Position numbers and translations under genes: made by a program. A stretch of DNA of 64,000 nucleotides from Ophiura sarsii (lineage: Eukaryota > Echinodermata > Ophiuroidea > Amphilepidida > Ophiuridae). Positions 47,851 to 58,584 of the stretch are shown here, piece by piece; position 1 is the first letter of the stretch; each line of letters begins with the position of its first letter. The notes beneath the pieces are model-generated. The model was not told the DNA's origin and did no database searches. It saw only the letters and a list, made by a program, of their open reading frames with translations. The DNA is taken from positions 15,187,266-15,251,265 of the forward strand of contig CM069455.1 of assembly GCA_035610835.1 (NCBI GenBank), written 5' to 3'.

Positions 47851-48580
47851 ACATGTATAGCAGGCTACTTATCAATGCTACAAACCAAAGTTTTTTTCGA
47901 GCTTTAAAGGTGTTGCATATATTGTGTCAGAAATTGTGAATAATGATGTCAAAAACCCTACATTCTTTACTTTATTTGACACTAGTATCCACCTGACTTT
48001 ATCTTACAATACAAAGGATGGCTCAAAATACATGATTTCTTTATCAGTCACAGAGGTTATGAAAAAATACCAATTCAACTTTACTTTGAGAATTTATATT
48101 TGATACACCCTGTATTTAGGAATGAACGAGAGGCATGGCTATATTGACATTAGTTATGTCCACAGATGAAACGCAGAGGTTAGTTTAGTAATGGTCAGAC
48201 AAGCCATGATCCAATCTGGGACCCGACCGACCCGGCCGCCGGGGACCAAAACAAATATCGTATACTACTTCGTGATATTAAGGCCGCCACGTATGACTGA
48301 ACAGTTCTGTCATATATATAATCAGATTTTTCATATCTGCATTTGAAGCGAGATATCGCGGAGACAATCTTTTAATCCGTGATTTTCTGCTCTTCATGTC
48401 GTACTTGCATCAGTTTAATTTTTGACCAGCCCGTGTTTACAGTTCATCTGGTCTCCTAGTCATAAGTATAATATGACTTACGACGTGAAAACGCAATGGC
48501 TATACTTAATACTTATATAACATGCATCGGTGGCTGTTTTGGGATCAGTTTTTTTTAATGTTACGAGTCATGTAAAAAAA
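47851..48580. other. Intergenic DNA
   Basis: An inverted CACCCTGTAT at 48106; otherwise nothing recognised. Confidence 0.5.
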
Positions 48581-48783
48581 GACGACATTCCAAAGTTTCA
48601 CAAAACGTGTAAAACGTAAAAATTATTTAAATTCATTACCATATTTGGAGTCCCCATGAGGAATGCATTAAAATTAGTACAAACATGCCTAGTATTGGTT
48701 CAGTAATCCTTGAAATACACCTTGAAAGATTTCTGAAAAATCTCTTTGCATATAACAAGCGTACCTCATCATATTGGACTTCA

Positions 48784-48810
48784 CCCCCCCCCCCCCCCCC
48801 CCCCCCCCCC
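48784..48810 (+). repeat. Poly-C tract (27)
   Basis: Uninterrupted C run inside the tRNA-headed insertion. Confidence 0.92.
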
Positions 48811-48899
48811 ACCATCCTCCCCAAGTCCAATCTCCACTGGGTGACTATACCTTTACTTAACCATATTAACGTGTGCACTATGGTCTTCAATTATTACTC

Positions 48900-48969
48900 C
48901 AGTCTGTCCAGGATTCGAACCCGGAGCCTTCCATGCAAGACGGATGCTCTTCCGTTGAGCTAACAGACT
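48900..48969 (-). tRNA. tRNA-Ala(UGC)-like pseudogene or SINE head
   Basis: On the minus strand a 7-bp perfect acceptor stem (AGTCTGT/ACAGACT) encloses a D arm, GCTC AACGGAA GAGC. The T arm CCGGG TTCGAAT CCTGG holds a perfect B box, GGTTCGAATCC. The anticodon loop is CTTGCAT (UGC). The anticodon stem is broken by an apparent 2-nt deletion: TCCGT lacks ACGGA, and the variable loop is short. The deletion and the position inside an insertion point to a tRNA-derived SINE head or pseudogene rather than a working tRNA. Confidence 0.6.
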
Positions 48970-49132
48970 ATAATAAATAATACCATAAAAACCATATCCA
49001 AAACGTTATAGCTGCGTGTAAAGTTTTGGGACATACAGGGTGTATATAAAAAATAGAACTCTTGTTCAATTGAATTTAATCCTGATTAAAATCAATAAAC
49101 CATGACAAATTGGATTTCATTGACAAGTACAA

Positions 49133-49396
49133 CACACAGAAAAATGTTTACATAATTATGTTAAAAATAGAACTCCATAATTATTATGTAAACCTTTCAC
49201 ACAGTATTTGTGTACAAAATACACAAGTTATGTAAATAAAACTTGTGTATTGTGTACACAACTAAATTGTGCACAAAATACACAAGTTATGTTTACATAA
49301 CTTGTGTAATTTGTACACCAAATACTGTGTGAAAGGTTTACATAATATGTATGGAGTTCTATTTTTAACATAATTATGTAAACATTTTTCTGTGTG
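49133..49396. mobile_element. Foldback MITE, 264 bp
   Basis: Arms of about 115 bp. CACACAGAAAAATGTTTACA at the left mirrors the right end. TTTCACACAGTATTTG and ACACAAGTTATGT words pair deeper inside. The centre carries further ACACAAGTTATG copies. Confidence 0.85.
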
Positions 49397-49958
49397 AACC
49401 AACAAAGATAAAATCCTGAAAAAAATGAGGACAACCAATCATCAATTAAAGAAAGTGTAACCAATTAGGCAAGTCAACTAATTTTGTAGTATGTAATGGT
49501 AATTCATACTGGTGCTTTACTACCACAACTTCTCCATGCTCTTTTACTAAGACTTTCTCAAAAACATGAAGAAGAACACTGTCCAACATTAATAGATGAT
49601 TTATTTGTTATCGCATCGGATTAATCTCACGTTTTCAGTATCATTATTATTAACTGGGCTTTGCATTGAAGCTAAATTGGTCATTGTCCAGTGATTTTGA
49701 CAAGTATAAAACCGTCATGAAACAGAGTCCTATTTGTTTTGGATCCACCCCATAGAATGGTCATGACATACTTCAGTAATGGTCTATAGATGGGGTGAGA
49801 GCAATGTTTATCAACAAACGCAACGTTGGAATGGACTGTACTGTTGATACATGCTTGAGTGAACAGCATATGACCACAACACTGTCCGCTATGCCTTATT
49901 GCCCTTTTTAATGCTTTGGCGCGAGTTTTAAAAGCACGGGTCCTAAACGGGTCAAACA
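49397..49958. other. Intergenic DNA
   Basis: A 104-codon open frame on the minus strand (49681-49995) is unrecognised and runs into the repeat below. Confidence 0.45.
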
Positions 49959-50134
49959 CGCTAGTCATAAGGATCGCTAGAGTCATAATGCTCATTATTC
50001 ATAATCTGCCTTAACCCATAACCATAACCATAACCAATATAACCCTAACCCTAACCATAAACCCTAACTCTAACCCCTAACCCCTAACCCTAACCCTAAC
50101 CCTACCTTATGACTAGTGGTCCTTATGACTAGCG
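49959..50134. repeat. 15-bp inverted repeat enclosing telomeric block
   Basis: CGCTAGTCATAAGGA at 49959-49973 and TCCTTATGACTAGCG at 50120-50134 are exact complements. A third, partial copy lies at 50104-50118. Confidence 0.85.
50010..50106 (+). repeat. Interstitial telomeric repeat
   Basis: CCCTAA units with CCATAA, CCCCTAA and CTCTAA variants, about 14-15 in all. This equals TTAGGG on the other strand, the standard metazoan telomere unit. Confidence 0.88.
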
Positions 50135-50159
50135 GGTAGAACCCTCCTAAACAAAACAG

Positions 50160-51100
50160 GATGCGCGCGCAAACCGCCGGGTATAAAACAATGACAACTG
50201 CCGACCAAATTCCCGGTATGACGTCACCTGTCACCCCATCTATTGAAACGTATGATTGAAAAGGGTATGGTATACCAGGTGTTACACGACCAATCGTTTT
50301 GCATTTGTAAAAACATAAAATCGTATTAACCGGTAACACGGATTGATTTCACGTGTTTTTACGTGTTTTCGCGTGTTTTCGCGTGTTTTCGCGTGTTTTC
50401 ACGTGTTTTCTACCCATGTTCATACAATCTTATTTGTTTTAGCGGAGACATGACATTTTTAACAGGTAAAAGCTCAAAGAAATTTGGGACACACTATATT
50501 ATAACGACGTATCCATCTAATTTCTAATGGATTAGTCTACAACCAATTGTCACAACTTCAAAGGAAAAACGGCTTCTGATTGATATTGATAAACGGTAGC
50601 GTACATGTATATGATGTGACCGTTGTTTACAACTGTAGTGTTTACAACTTGATTAGTGCCTGGCCTGAAGACATGCTAGAGGTATGACTAGGTATGGCTA
50701 GAGGTATACAGTCCATGACTGCAATCGTACTACAAAAACGAAATACTCATCAATAAGCGCCAATTTTAAAAGCACTTGCCTTTATGGCACGTATGCATAC
50801 TGCTTGGCAACCAGATGTTAGTACCTGGTCTCTCATTGAGCTAGGAATGCAGACCATGACTACTGCACTATTCTACAACGTAAGTAATTATCAATCAAGT
50901 GTGAATTTAATTTATAAAGCACATTCCCTGTATGTGCGCACGCATACCGCCGGGCATTACGTCACAGGTCACATAATCTATACAGGCTAGTAAATGTGGG
51001 ACCCCCTGTAGTAACGCATCCATACATTTCGAATGCATATTGGTCTATAAACTGTCGCAACTTGCAAAGGAAAACAGCTTCGAATATTATTTTGTATTGT
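50160..51100 (+). repeat. Diverged local duplication
   Basis: Words of 50160-50590 (ACCGCCGGG, GACGTCACCTGTCAC, CGTATCCAT, TGTCACAACTTCAAAGGAAA) recur in order at about 50945-51085 (ACCGCCGGG, ACGTCACAGGTCAC, CGCATCCAT, TGTCGCAACTTGCAAAGGAA). No gene is involved. Confidence 0.6.
50351..50410 (+). repeat. 10-bp minisatellite
   Basis: About six units of RCGTGTTTTC, with A/G alternation at the first base. Confidence 0.9.
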
Positions 51101-52102
51101 TGAAATATCCGCCATAAAACAAATAGGCATCGATGTTAATTGGAATTGTTTTTACATTTATAAAGGCACTCGTTAACAGATCGACACCCTTGTAGTGGTT
51201 AACAGCACTCTAAATGACCAGTGGTCAAGTCCCACACCCCCTTGACCTTCCCAATGGTCATCACATATTCAATCCATTAGAGCACGACGGGTTGTACATT
51301 TGGTCACTGGTCCATCATAGTTTTCATGCAGTCCGCCGAAAATTTGAAATTCAAATAAGAGTCTAATCACATGTAAAGTCCTTCTCCTTTACCCACAGTG
51401 AAAACTTCAAAATACTTGACTAAGAAAAATATTAGATTGAAGTTTGAATCCATTATATATATCTAACGCACTTAAATAGAAAACGTGAAAGATGATCAAA
51501 TAGTCAAATTAGCCTTCACATCCATATATAGAAACAAAGAAGCAGAAATGTTTAAAGTGTCTTCTTATAGTCAATTTACCAAATGATTGAGATAGTGAAA
51601 AACTTAACGGACAATTTAAGAGTCAGGGTTTTCTTTTAAATGGAAACTATTACTATAATCGTAATATCACTTTATTGCTAAGATAAACATACACGAATGT
51701 TTGTTTAAAATCTCGAAGATCTGTTAAACAGCCGCAATTACTACTTAGGATAAAACTTAAACTGTCGCTACTTTAGACATGTTAGAGTCTTGGACGCACT
51801 TTTGCGCTAAGATAGTACTTGAAAAGCATAAATGGTTTTATGGTGAAGATGATGATGGAACAGGAAAGTCAGCGTTTTTGATATAATAAATAGAGTTGTT
51901 GAGGTTGGATTATCTTTTTAAGTAGTTTATTTTCCATTTGTATTACAATACGGTACATCATTTTGATCAGAAACAAATCTATCATGCTTATATATATCGT
52001 GAGCAATTATCGAAAATGTTTGATAAAGCTAGCGTTGGAGATATATATAATCGTATATCTTCAAATGGTATGAGCGTTATTGCTAAGGCCAAAAAAAATA
52101 AA
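51101..52102. other. Intergenic DNA
   Basis: Nothing recognised. Confidence 0.5.
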
Positions 52103-52408
52103 TTGTTATATTGGCGTAACGGGCTGAACAAAAATAGGGTAGGTAGGTAGGGATTTTTTTTCTTTCTTTTTTTTCTTTTTTTTTTTAGCAGCTGTTTTTG
52201 AACAATGTTAACCGAGTTTAAACATTCCCTATTGTTTGTTAGAAGTACCCCTCAGTACAAGTCGAGAAAAAAAACATTTATTTTTTTCATTTTTTTATTT
52301 TTTAGGGTCGGTCGGTTGGTTTTGTTTTGTTTTTTTCACTGAAAAAAAAAAGAAAAGTGTAGGGTCGGGCGTATTTTTAGGGTCGGGCGGGTTACGCCAA
52401 TATAACAA
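52103..52408. mobile_element. TIR element, 306 bp
   Basis: Exact 18-bp inverted ends TTGTTATATTGGCGTAAC. The interior is T-rich with repeated AGGGTCGGGCG and AGGGTAGGTAGGG words. Confidence 0.75.
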
Positions 52409-52528
52409 CAACACAAATTTTGGCCTAACATACTGAATAGAAATAGAATTAAATACAAAAGACAATTGAAATATATCATTTTAGATTCGATCTTACTTAC
52501 TCAAGTGCTACATAGGCCTAACCCCAAT

Positions 52529-52949
52529 GGGCTATTCTGTTTCCACAGGGAGTGAATGTATTATACATTCACTCCCTGTGGAAGGCACTGTCTTAACACT
52601 TTCCACGGCGGCTATTGAATTTACCAAATACAAAACTGGTTTTTTAGAAACCTTTCCCAATTTTCAAAGCCTATCTCAAGGATTACTGAACCAATACGAG
52701 GCATGTTTGTACTTATTCCAAATATGGTTATGAAATCTAACAATTTTGACATTTTTTAAACAGTTTGAGACATTTTGGAATGTCGTCTGCAGACGCCTGC
52801 CGCGTGGAAAATGTTAATTTTCACTGCAGGGAGTGTGCATTTCTAATGGGGTTACCTGCATGGGCGACTCCATTTGAAATCTACACACTCCTTGGAAGAT
52901 TAAGGTCAAGCCCTTCCATAGGGGAGGGGGGATTGCAAATGGAATAGCC
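52529..52949 (+). mobile_element. MITE family 2, copy split by MITE family 1
   Basis: The left part (GGCTATTC onward, with a perfect 20-bp-arm hairpin at 52541-52583) and the right part (52817-52949, ending GGAATAGCC) are separated exactly by MITE 1 copy g. Confidence 0.8.
52592..52816 (+). mobile_element. MITE family 1, copy g
   Basis: TTAACACTTTCCACGGCGGC at the left and GCCGCGTGGAAAATGTTAA at the right. It lies inside a family 2 copy, so it inserted later. Confidence 0.85.
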
Positions 52950-53416
52950 TGTGTACTGCTAAATGTCATTCTTTGCATACGGTATGTCTGCGAATGTGAT
53001 TTTAACCTTTTTAAATATATTATAGGACCCTTATTGCACAGATAAATATCTGATATAAATGAATCTATAGTTTGTTGCTAATTAACCGAGCAAATATTAT
53101 GGGCGTATAATTGATACAATTAATGCTGGTCCAATCAAAACACTACAAGCCCCTGAATAAACATTGTGTACTGAACTACTGCTTTATAATAACCGTGCTT
53201 ATGTATTATGGTGGACATATATAAAATTATACGCTAAGAAAATGATGCGATTAAATAATTTAAAAAATGATATGCGTTATTTATCAATGCTTGGAAGACG
53301 TCTCAATTATCAAAACAAATAAACAAACACTGATCTGTATAAATCCATCTCTAAAGGTCACACATTGTACAACTATGAATTGGACTATTTCATTTTAGAA
53401 CCATGGTTTACATGTT
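52950..53416. other. Intergenic DNA
   Basis: Nothing recognised. Confidence 0.5.
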
Positions 53417-53534
53417 ACCATATTAATCTTCCACACAGGGAGTGAAGATTTCAAATGGTGTCACTCATGTAATTAACCCCATTTGAAATTACTCGCCTAA
53501 ATGTTCCTATGTAGGACAAATAAGGTCTTGGGTT
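53417..53534 (+). mobile_element. MITE family 2, fragment
   Basis: Contains CTTCCACACAGGGAGTGAAG, a CCCCATTTGAAAT stretch and AAATAAGGTCTTGGG, the middle of the family. Confidence 0.65.
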
Positions 53535-54938
53535 AGACATTTGTCAGTGTACCTAGTCCACGGTCATGGAACAATCTCCCTCGTACACCATAGAGAAACT
53601 GACAATATCTCTCATTTTCGTTGTAGTCTTAAGACTCACCTTTTTCCATACTACATGTAATCTGTGTTCTGATGTGTTACATATAAATATTAATTGTTAT
53701 GTTATGTTATGTTAAAATATGCAAAACAAAATTATGCACTGGGTTATTGGCTATCCATATACCCTTTCGGGCCGTTAGTTACTGGATCATGTAAGTGTCT
53801 CGATACTTAATGTGAGGAGTTTAGTTTAGTAAATGTGATAGACAAAATTCGATAGTATGATTTCACCGTGTGTAATATTCCATTATGGTATCGAAATGTG
53901 ACATTTCGATCCTCTTGTAAAGCAAAAAGGCGCATCTTACAATATATACTTCCCTTAACTGCTTAGTAATAAATACCTTTGTTTATCACACGGGGGGGGG
54001 GGGGGGGGGGATAATGTAATAAATGAATCAAAAACACTTACTTCTTTTCATGTTCATTCATGCAGTGCCATTTATCGGTGTTCAATGCTTTTTATTCTAT
54101 TGATTAAAAAATGAAATTTCAAGGGAAATAAAACCTAAATGATACAAACTTTTGCGCTGTAAAAGGACCGACGTTTTCTTTACGGGACCACTCGTTAGAA
54201 TTTGAATTGCAAAAATCAAACCGAATCAACATCGTTTCTCGCGATATCTCGTTAGAGTAAATAGAACTATGATGACTGCTGTATTTGCTCGAACACTCGC
54301 TTTCCACACGAGAGCTGGCGCTTTTGTTTTCGGACGAGAATTAACGAGAGCTCTATAAAAACCTCAGATTTGTTTAGTTAAGTTTTCTCTTTATACATGT
54401 AGGGATCTATCCACCACAGTGCAACGTGCGTAGATATACGATACAAGCGAGGTTAGCGACCGCGAATCTTGATAACAAAATGATCTTGTTTATTTTTCGT
54501 AGGTGTACATTGCCCTACGAATTTTAGGTACTTAAACGTCTTTTCTGGCTCATCAACCGACTGCGTTGTCACTTGACGTGTTTTTTATAAAGTGTTTAAG
54601 AGACACTTCGGTCTACTTGTTAATTCTAGTTTAGAAGTTAAAATGACTGGTTGCTTTTGAGATAATGAATTAGATGATGGTGTAATTGTTTCAAAGATGA
54701 TAGAGTTATATTAGACGGACGGACGGAAGCTTAGGCTTATGTGCCAAAGTATGCGCGTCAATGCAAATATCAGTTATGAAAACAAGCATTGACAGTAAAA
54801 ACTAATCACTATGTCAGAATACGTACTTTGCGAATAAGTTGTAAGTGTGGGAACCTTTCCATTGATATAATAATATCGAGATTTATTCCGGAAGCCTGCA
54901 TGGCTGATTGATGACTATCACTCGACATTAACTATAAA
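53535..54938. other. Intergenic DNA
   Basis: G run at about 53992-54010. A TATAAAA at 54354-54360, followed by a TTTAGTTAAG stretch, could be a core promoter, but no open frame follows. Nothing else recognised. Confidence 0.45.
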
Positions 54939-54957
54939 GCTATCTACTGAAGATAGC
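54939..54957 (+). repeat. 19-nt GATA-hairpin motif (consensus)
   Basis: GCTATCTACTGAAGATAGC, identical to 14521. Confidence 0.85.
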
Positions 54958-55199
54958 ATTTAGAGATGAAACATGTCGCACTCCTGATTCTATACACTCA
55001 GTAACATATACGAGATGGCCACGGATAAAGAGGCAACACCATGCAGACACTTCCCACCCCATTTACCTTTCTATACTATACCGCCCCATTCTAGCCAACA
55101 CTATTTCATCACCTCTCCTATAGTAGGCTATAACATATTTACCTTAATCTGCCAGTTATAGAAGTCATTCAATTTCTATAAAATGCCAGCGCCGACATA

Positions 55200-55330
55200 T
55201 AGCTTAAATTGGGCAATTGCATTCGAAATCCATACAAACCCTATGAAAGACATGACCTTAACCCGGACCTTAACGTTCCACATATGGGGTGTGATTTTCA
55301 GGGGGTTACCTGCATGGGTGACTCTATCTA
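55200..55330 (+). mobile_element. MITE family 2, diverged fragment
   Basis: CATTCGAAATCCATAC, a GACATGACCTTAA stretch, GTTCCACATATGGGGTGTGA and GGTTACCTGCATGGGTGACT occur in family order. Confidence 0.6.
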
Positions 55331-55489
55331 TTCTATACCGAGCGAAGATAGCATCGATTCTCAGTAACGTATGGAATGAGTTGATTTGGATAGAGTGAGA
55401 CTGAAACCACCACCATCATAGCCCCCTGCCCCAGTTAAATACATCTCGAATAAGCTAGATGCTGGCCTACAATCGTATATTGTAAAAAC

Positions 55490-55610
55490 TATATATACTG
55501 AAGATAGCACTATCTACTGAAGATAGCAGTATCTACTGAAGATAGCAGTAGCTACTGACGATAGCTTTATCTACTGACGATAGCTTTATCTACTGAAGTT
55601 AACATTTCTT
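55490..55610 (+). repeat. 19-bp tandem array of hairpin motif, six units
   Basis: The word ACTGAAGATAGC or a variant starts at 55497, 55516, 55535, 55554, 55573 and 55592, exactly 19 bp apart. Units 1-3 are near-consensus, units 4-5 read ACTGACGATAGC, and unit 6 is degraded (ACTGAAGTTAAC). Confidence 0.92.
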
Positions 55611-56670
55611 AGATTATTAATTATCTGTTACGGTAAAGAGTGGCCTGGAAGTACCTACAGAATATCATCCTCACTGGTGTAATATGATCTCATTCACACT
55701 TCTAGATAGCTAGTGACATTGCTACGGGTTTGGTTGCACTTCAAACCCCGTGTTTAACCCTACCTCTGTCTGGACCGTCGACAGAAGGACGAGATCAATT
55801 TCAATTTCCCATAATTCAATTCACCTACATTTTAAAAAAATCTTAAATTAAAAGATAATACAATAATTTATTTTGGTATAATTCGTTGCAATGTATATTG
55901 TAATCCTATTTGAATTGTTGTCAAATTTAATTACGGGATGTTGTAAAATAAACATCTAGTAATACACAGAGTGAGTTCTATTATAGGCTACTTTAACAGG
56001 GTAATGCGTTTGTTTAGTTGTATGCCCCGGGTTCGTATACAATTATACTAAGTTTAAATGTTATTTATAGCGTATTCATATCGAATATATAATAATGATC
56101 AGCCATATCTTAAAATACCGATAAAAATATAAATGTAGCAACGTTTAGTTTAACTGAGCATTCAATTAAAATTAAACTCATTGGTACATTTTGGTTTAAG
56201 ATCTTAAAAGATGGTTCTCAAAATTGTTATAATAAAGATTGCTATAACCGATATAGTTCAACTTTTAAAAATAAGTTCTATGAATCGTAATAACAATTGC
56301 CTAGAGGAAAAAATGGGGTTTCACAGAGCATTTGCGGAAGAGTTTTAGATTCCCTTAAGGGATACTCAGTAGTGTTGACGAAATCACGAAAGCAGCATAT
56401 TTTTATCGTGACTGTTTATAACTGGGGAGCACACATGGTTTTGAAACACATTGAAACACGTGTGACCTTTACCATAAATCAAAGTCAAAGGTCAATTAAA
56501 CAACCGTGTTGGCAAGGATGTCCATCTATAGGTTGTAATTCTACCGACTTCAAGGAACATTTTGGTATATAACTCCTTCTGTCAGCAGACAGGGACCAGA
56601 ACACCTCTCAAACGAACCCATGATCCCCATCAGTTGTAGTGTGAAATTTGAATTTGAATCGACGTTTTGC
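55611..56670. other. Intergenic DNA
   Basis: No gene recognised; a 91-codon open frame (56297-56572) has no signature. Confidence 0.5.
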
Positions 56671-56803
56671 TGATGTACAAAAAAGGCCGATTTTCCTGAA
56701 TCCCAATGTACAAATCCCATTTGTTATCAAAATTTAGGGCGCAGCCTCCAACACATCATTGAGTAAGCCTTTAACGGTACAATATTCTCACTCGAATACA
56801 ATT

Positions 56804-56822
56804 GCTATCTTCCGTAGATAGC
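56804..56822 (+). repeat. GATA-hairpin motif in unit 1
   Basis: GCTATCTTCCGTAGATAGC. Confidence 0.8.
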
Positions 56823-57250
56823 ATACAATTTTACAACATAAGAAGAAGTCTTGTAACAAGAATGTTGGTTGCCAGCCTATTTACAACTTGGAGTGCATAC
56901 ACATGATATAGGATTCTATCAGGCGTTTTGAATTTGAAGTTAAAATAAATAAAATAATGAAATATGCTATTCGTATAATTATCTTTTTTAATATAATTAA
57001 TATAACACATCACAAAAATATGTTGTTATAAAAAATGTCCCTCTTTTTTGACGTGTAATATTATTCTGGGCATTTTTAAAGCAAACGCCATGCTCAATGA
57101 TTTACGATGATGATGATGTACACAAAAGGCTGATTTTCCTGAATCCCAATGTACAAATCCCAGTTTTTATCAAAATTAATTTAGGGCGCAGCCTCCAACA
57201 CATCATTGAGTAAGCCTTTATTGTTACCATAATCTCACTCGAATACAATT

Positions 57251-57269
57251 GCTATCTTCCGTAGATAGC
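57251..57269 (+). repeat. GATA-hairpin motif in unit 2
   Basis: Same 19 bases as in unit 1. Confidence 0.8.
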
Positions 57270-57693
57270 ATACAATTTTACAACATAAGAAGTTTTGTAA
57301 CAAGAATGTTGGTTGCCAGCCTATTTACAACTTGGAGTGCATACACATGATAAAGGATACTATCAGGCGTTTTGAATTTGAAGTTTAAATAACTAAAATA
57401 ATGAAATATGCTATTCTTATATTATCTTTTTTAATATAATTAATATAACACATCACAAAGAAATGTTGTTATAAAATATTTCCCTCTTTTTTTGACGTGT
57501 AATACTATTCTGGGCATTTTAAAGCGAACGCCATGCTCAATGATTTACGATGATGATGATGATGTACAAAAAAAGACTGATTTTCCTGAATCCTAATGTA
57601 CAAATCCCAGTTGTTATCCAAATTTAGGGCGCAGCCTCCAGCACATCATTGAATAAGCCTTTAACGTTACCATAATCTCACCCGAATACAATT

Positions 57694-57712
57694 GCTATCT
57701 TCCGTAGATAGC
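57694..57712 (+). repeat. GATA-hairpin motif in unit 3
   Basis: Same 19 bases as in units 1 and 2. Confidence 0.8.
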
Positions 57713-58299
57713 ATACAATTTTACAACATAAGAAGAAGTCTTGTAACAAGAATGTTGGTTGCCAGCCTATTTACAACTTGGAGTGCATACACATGATAAA
57801 GGATTCTATCAGGCGTTTTGAATTTGAAGTTAAAATAAATAAAATAATGAAATATGCTATTCGTATAATTATCTTTTTTAATATAATTAATATAACACAT
57901 CACAAAAAATGTTGTTATATAAAATGTCCCTCTTTTTTTGACGTGTAATACTACCGTATTCTGGGCATTTTAAAGCGAACGCATGCTCAATGATTTACGA
58001 TGATGTTTAACGACATGTTTCACTAGTTCAAAATCGCGAGATGAATGCTAATAAAGTGGACACAGCTAGAGCTAATGACCGGATGAATATGACTGAAGAT
58101 ATGATAATGATACGAATCCTTAAAGGGGCACTGAGAGATTACCGAGAAATATCAAATTTGGAGAGAAAAAAAATGAATTGTTTCTATAGATATGGTACGT
58201 AGGAGGAACCCCGAAGTGTAATAATGTATGGGAAAAGGGTCGAATGATGGCATTAGATAGACATTTTGGTTCAAGCAAGTTATGTGGCGAGTGGTGCTG

Positions 58300-58584
58300 T
58301 ACACTGCAAAAACACCGGTGTTAAAAATAACACCGTTCGGTGTTCTGAGAGGTCCACACCAATTAGTGTTATTTTAACACTATCTTGGTGTTACATTAAC
58401 ACTTACAGTGTTACATTAACACTTACAGTGTTATTTTTCACACTTGCAGTTGTTAAAATGACACTACATGGTGTTGATATAACACCAAAAATGTAACACC
58501 GGTACACTGGTGTTAATTTTTTTTGGTGTGGACCTCTCACAACACCAATGGTGTTATTTTTAACACCGGTGTTTTTGCAGTGTA
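58300..58584. mobile_element. MITE with TACACTGCAAAAACACC ends, 285 bp
   Basis: TACACTGCAAAAACACCGGT at the left is mirrored exactly at the right. The match extends about 60 bp, through a GAGAGGTCCACACCA end of the arm. The interior is built of GTGTTA/TAACAC words. TA flanks suggest the target duplication. Confidence 0.88.

Larger units (their letters stand above)
48581..49026 (-). mobile_element. MITE family 1, copy f, interrupted
   Basis: 48581-48752 matches the family from GACGACATTCC onward. After an unrelated stretch, the end of the family resumes at about 48990-49026 (CATATCCAAAACGTTATAGC). The intervening 235 bp contains a tRNA-like sequence and a poly-C tract. Confidence 0.7.
56671..58005. 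repeat. Three tandem copies of a 445-bp unit
   Basis: Units start at about 56671, 57114 and 57560, each at TGATGTACA followed by GATTTTCCTGAATCC. Units 1 and 3 encode an identical 60-codon chance frame exactly 890 bp apart, showing very high identity. Each unit carries one hairpin motif at the same offset. The GATGATGATG junction varies in length. Confidence 0.93.

Noticed and set aside
56831..57903. Identical 60-codon frames 890 bp apart
   Set aside because: The identity reflects the 445-bp tandem repeat, not a conserved peptide; unit 2 lacks the frame.
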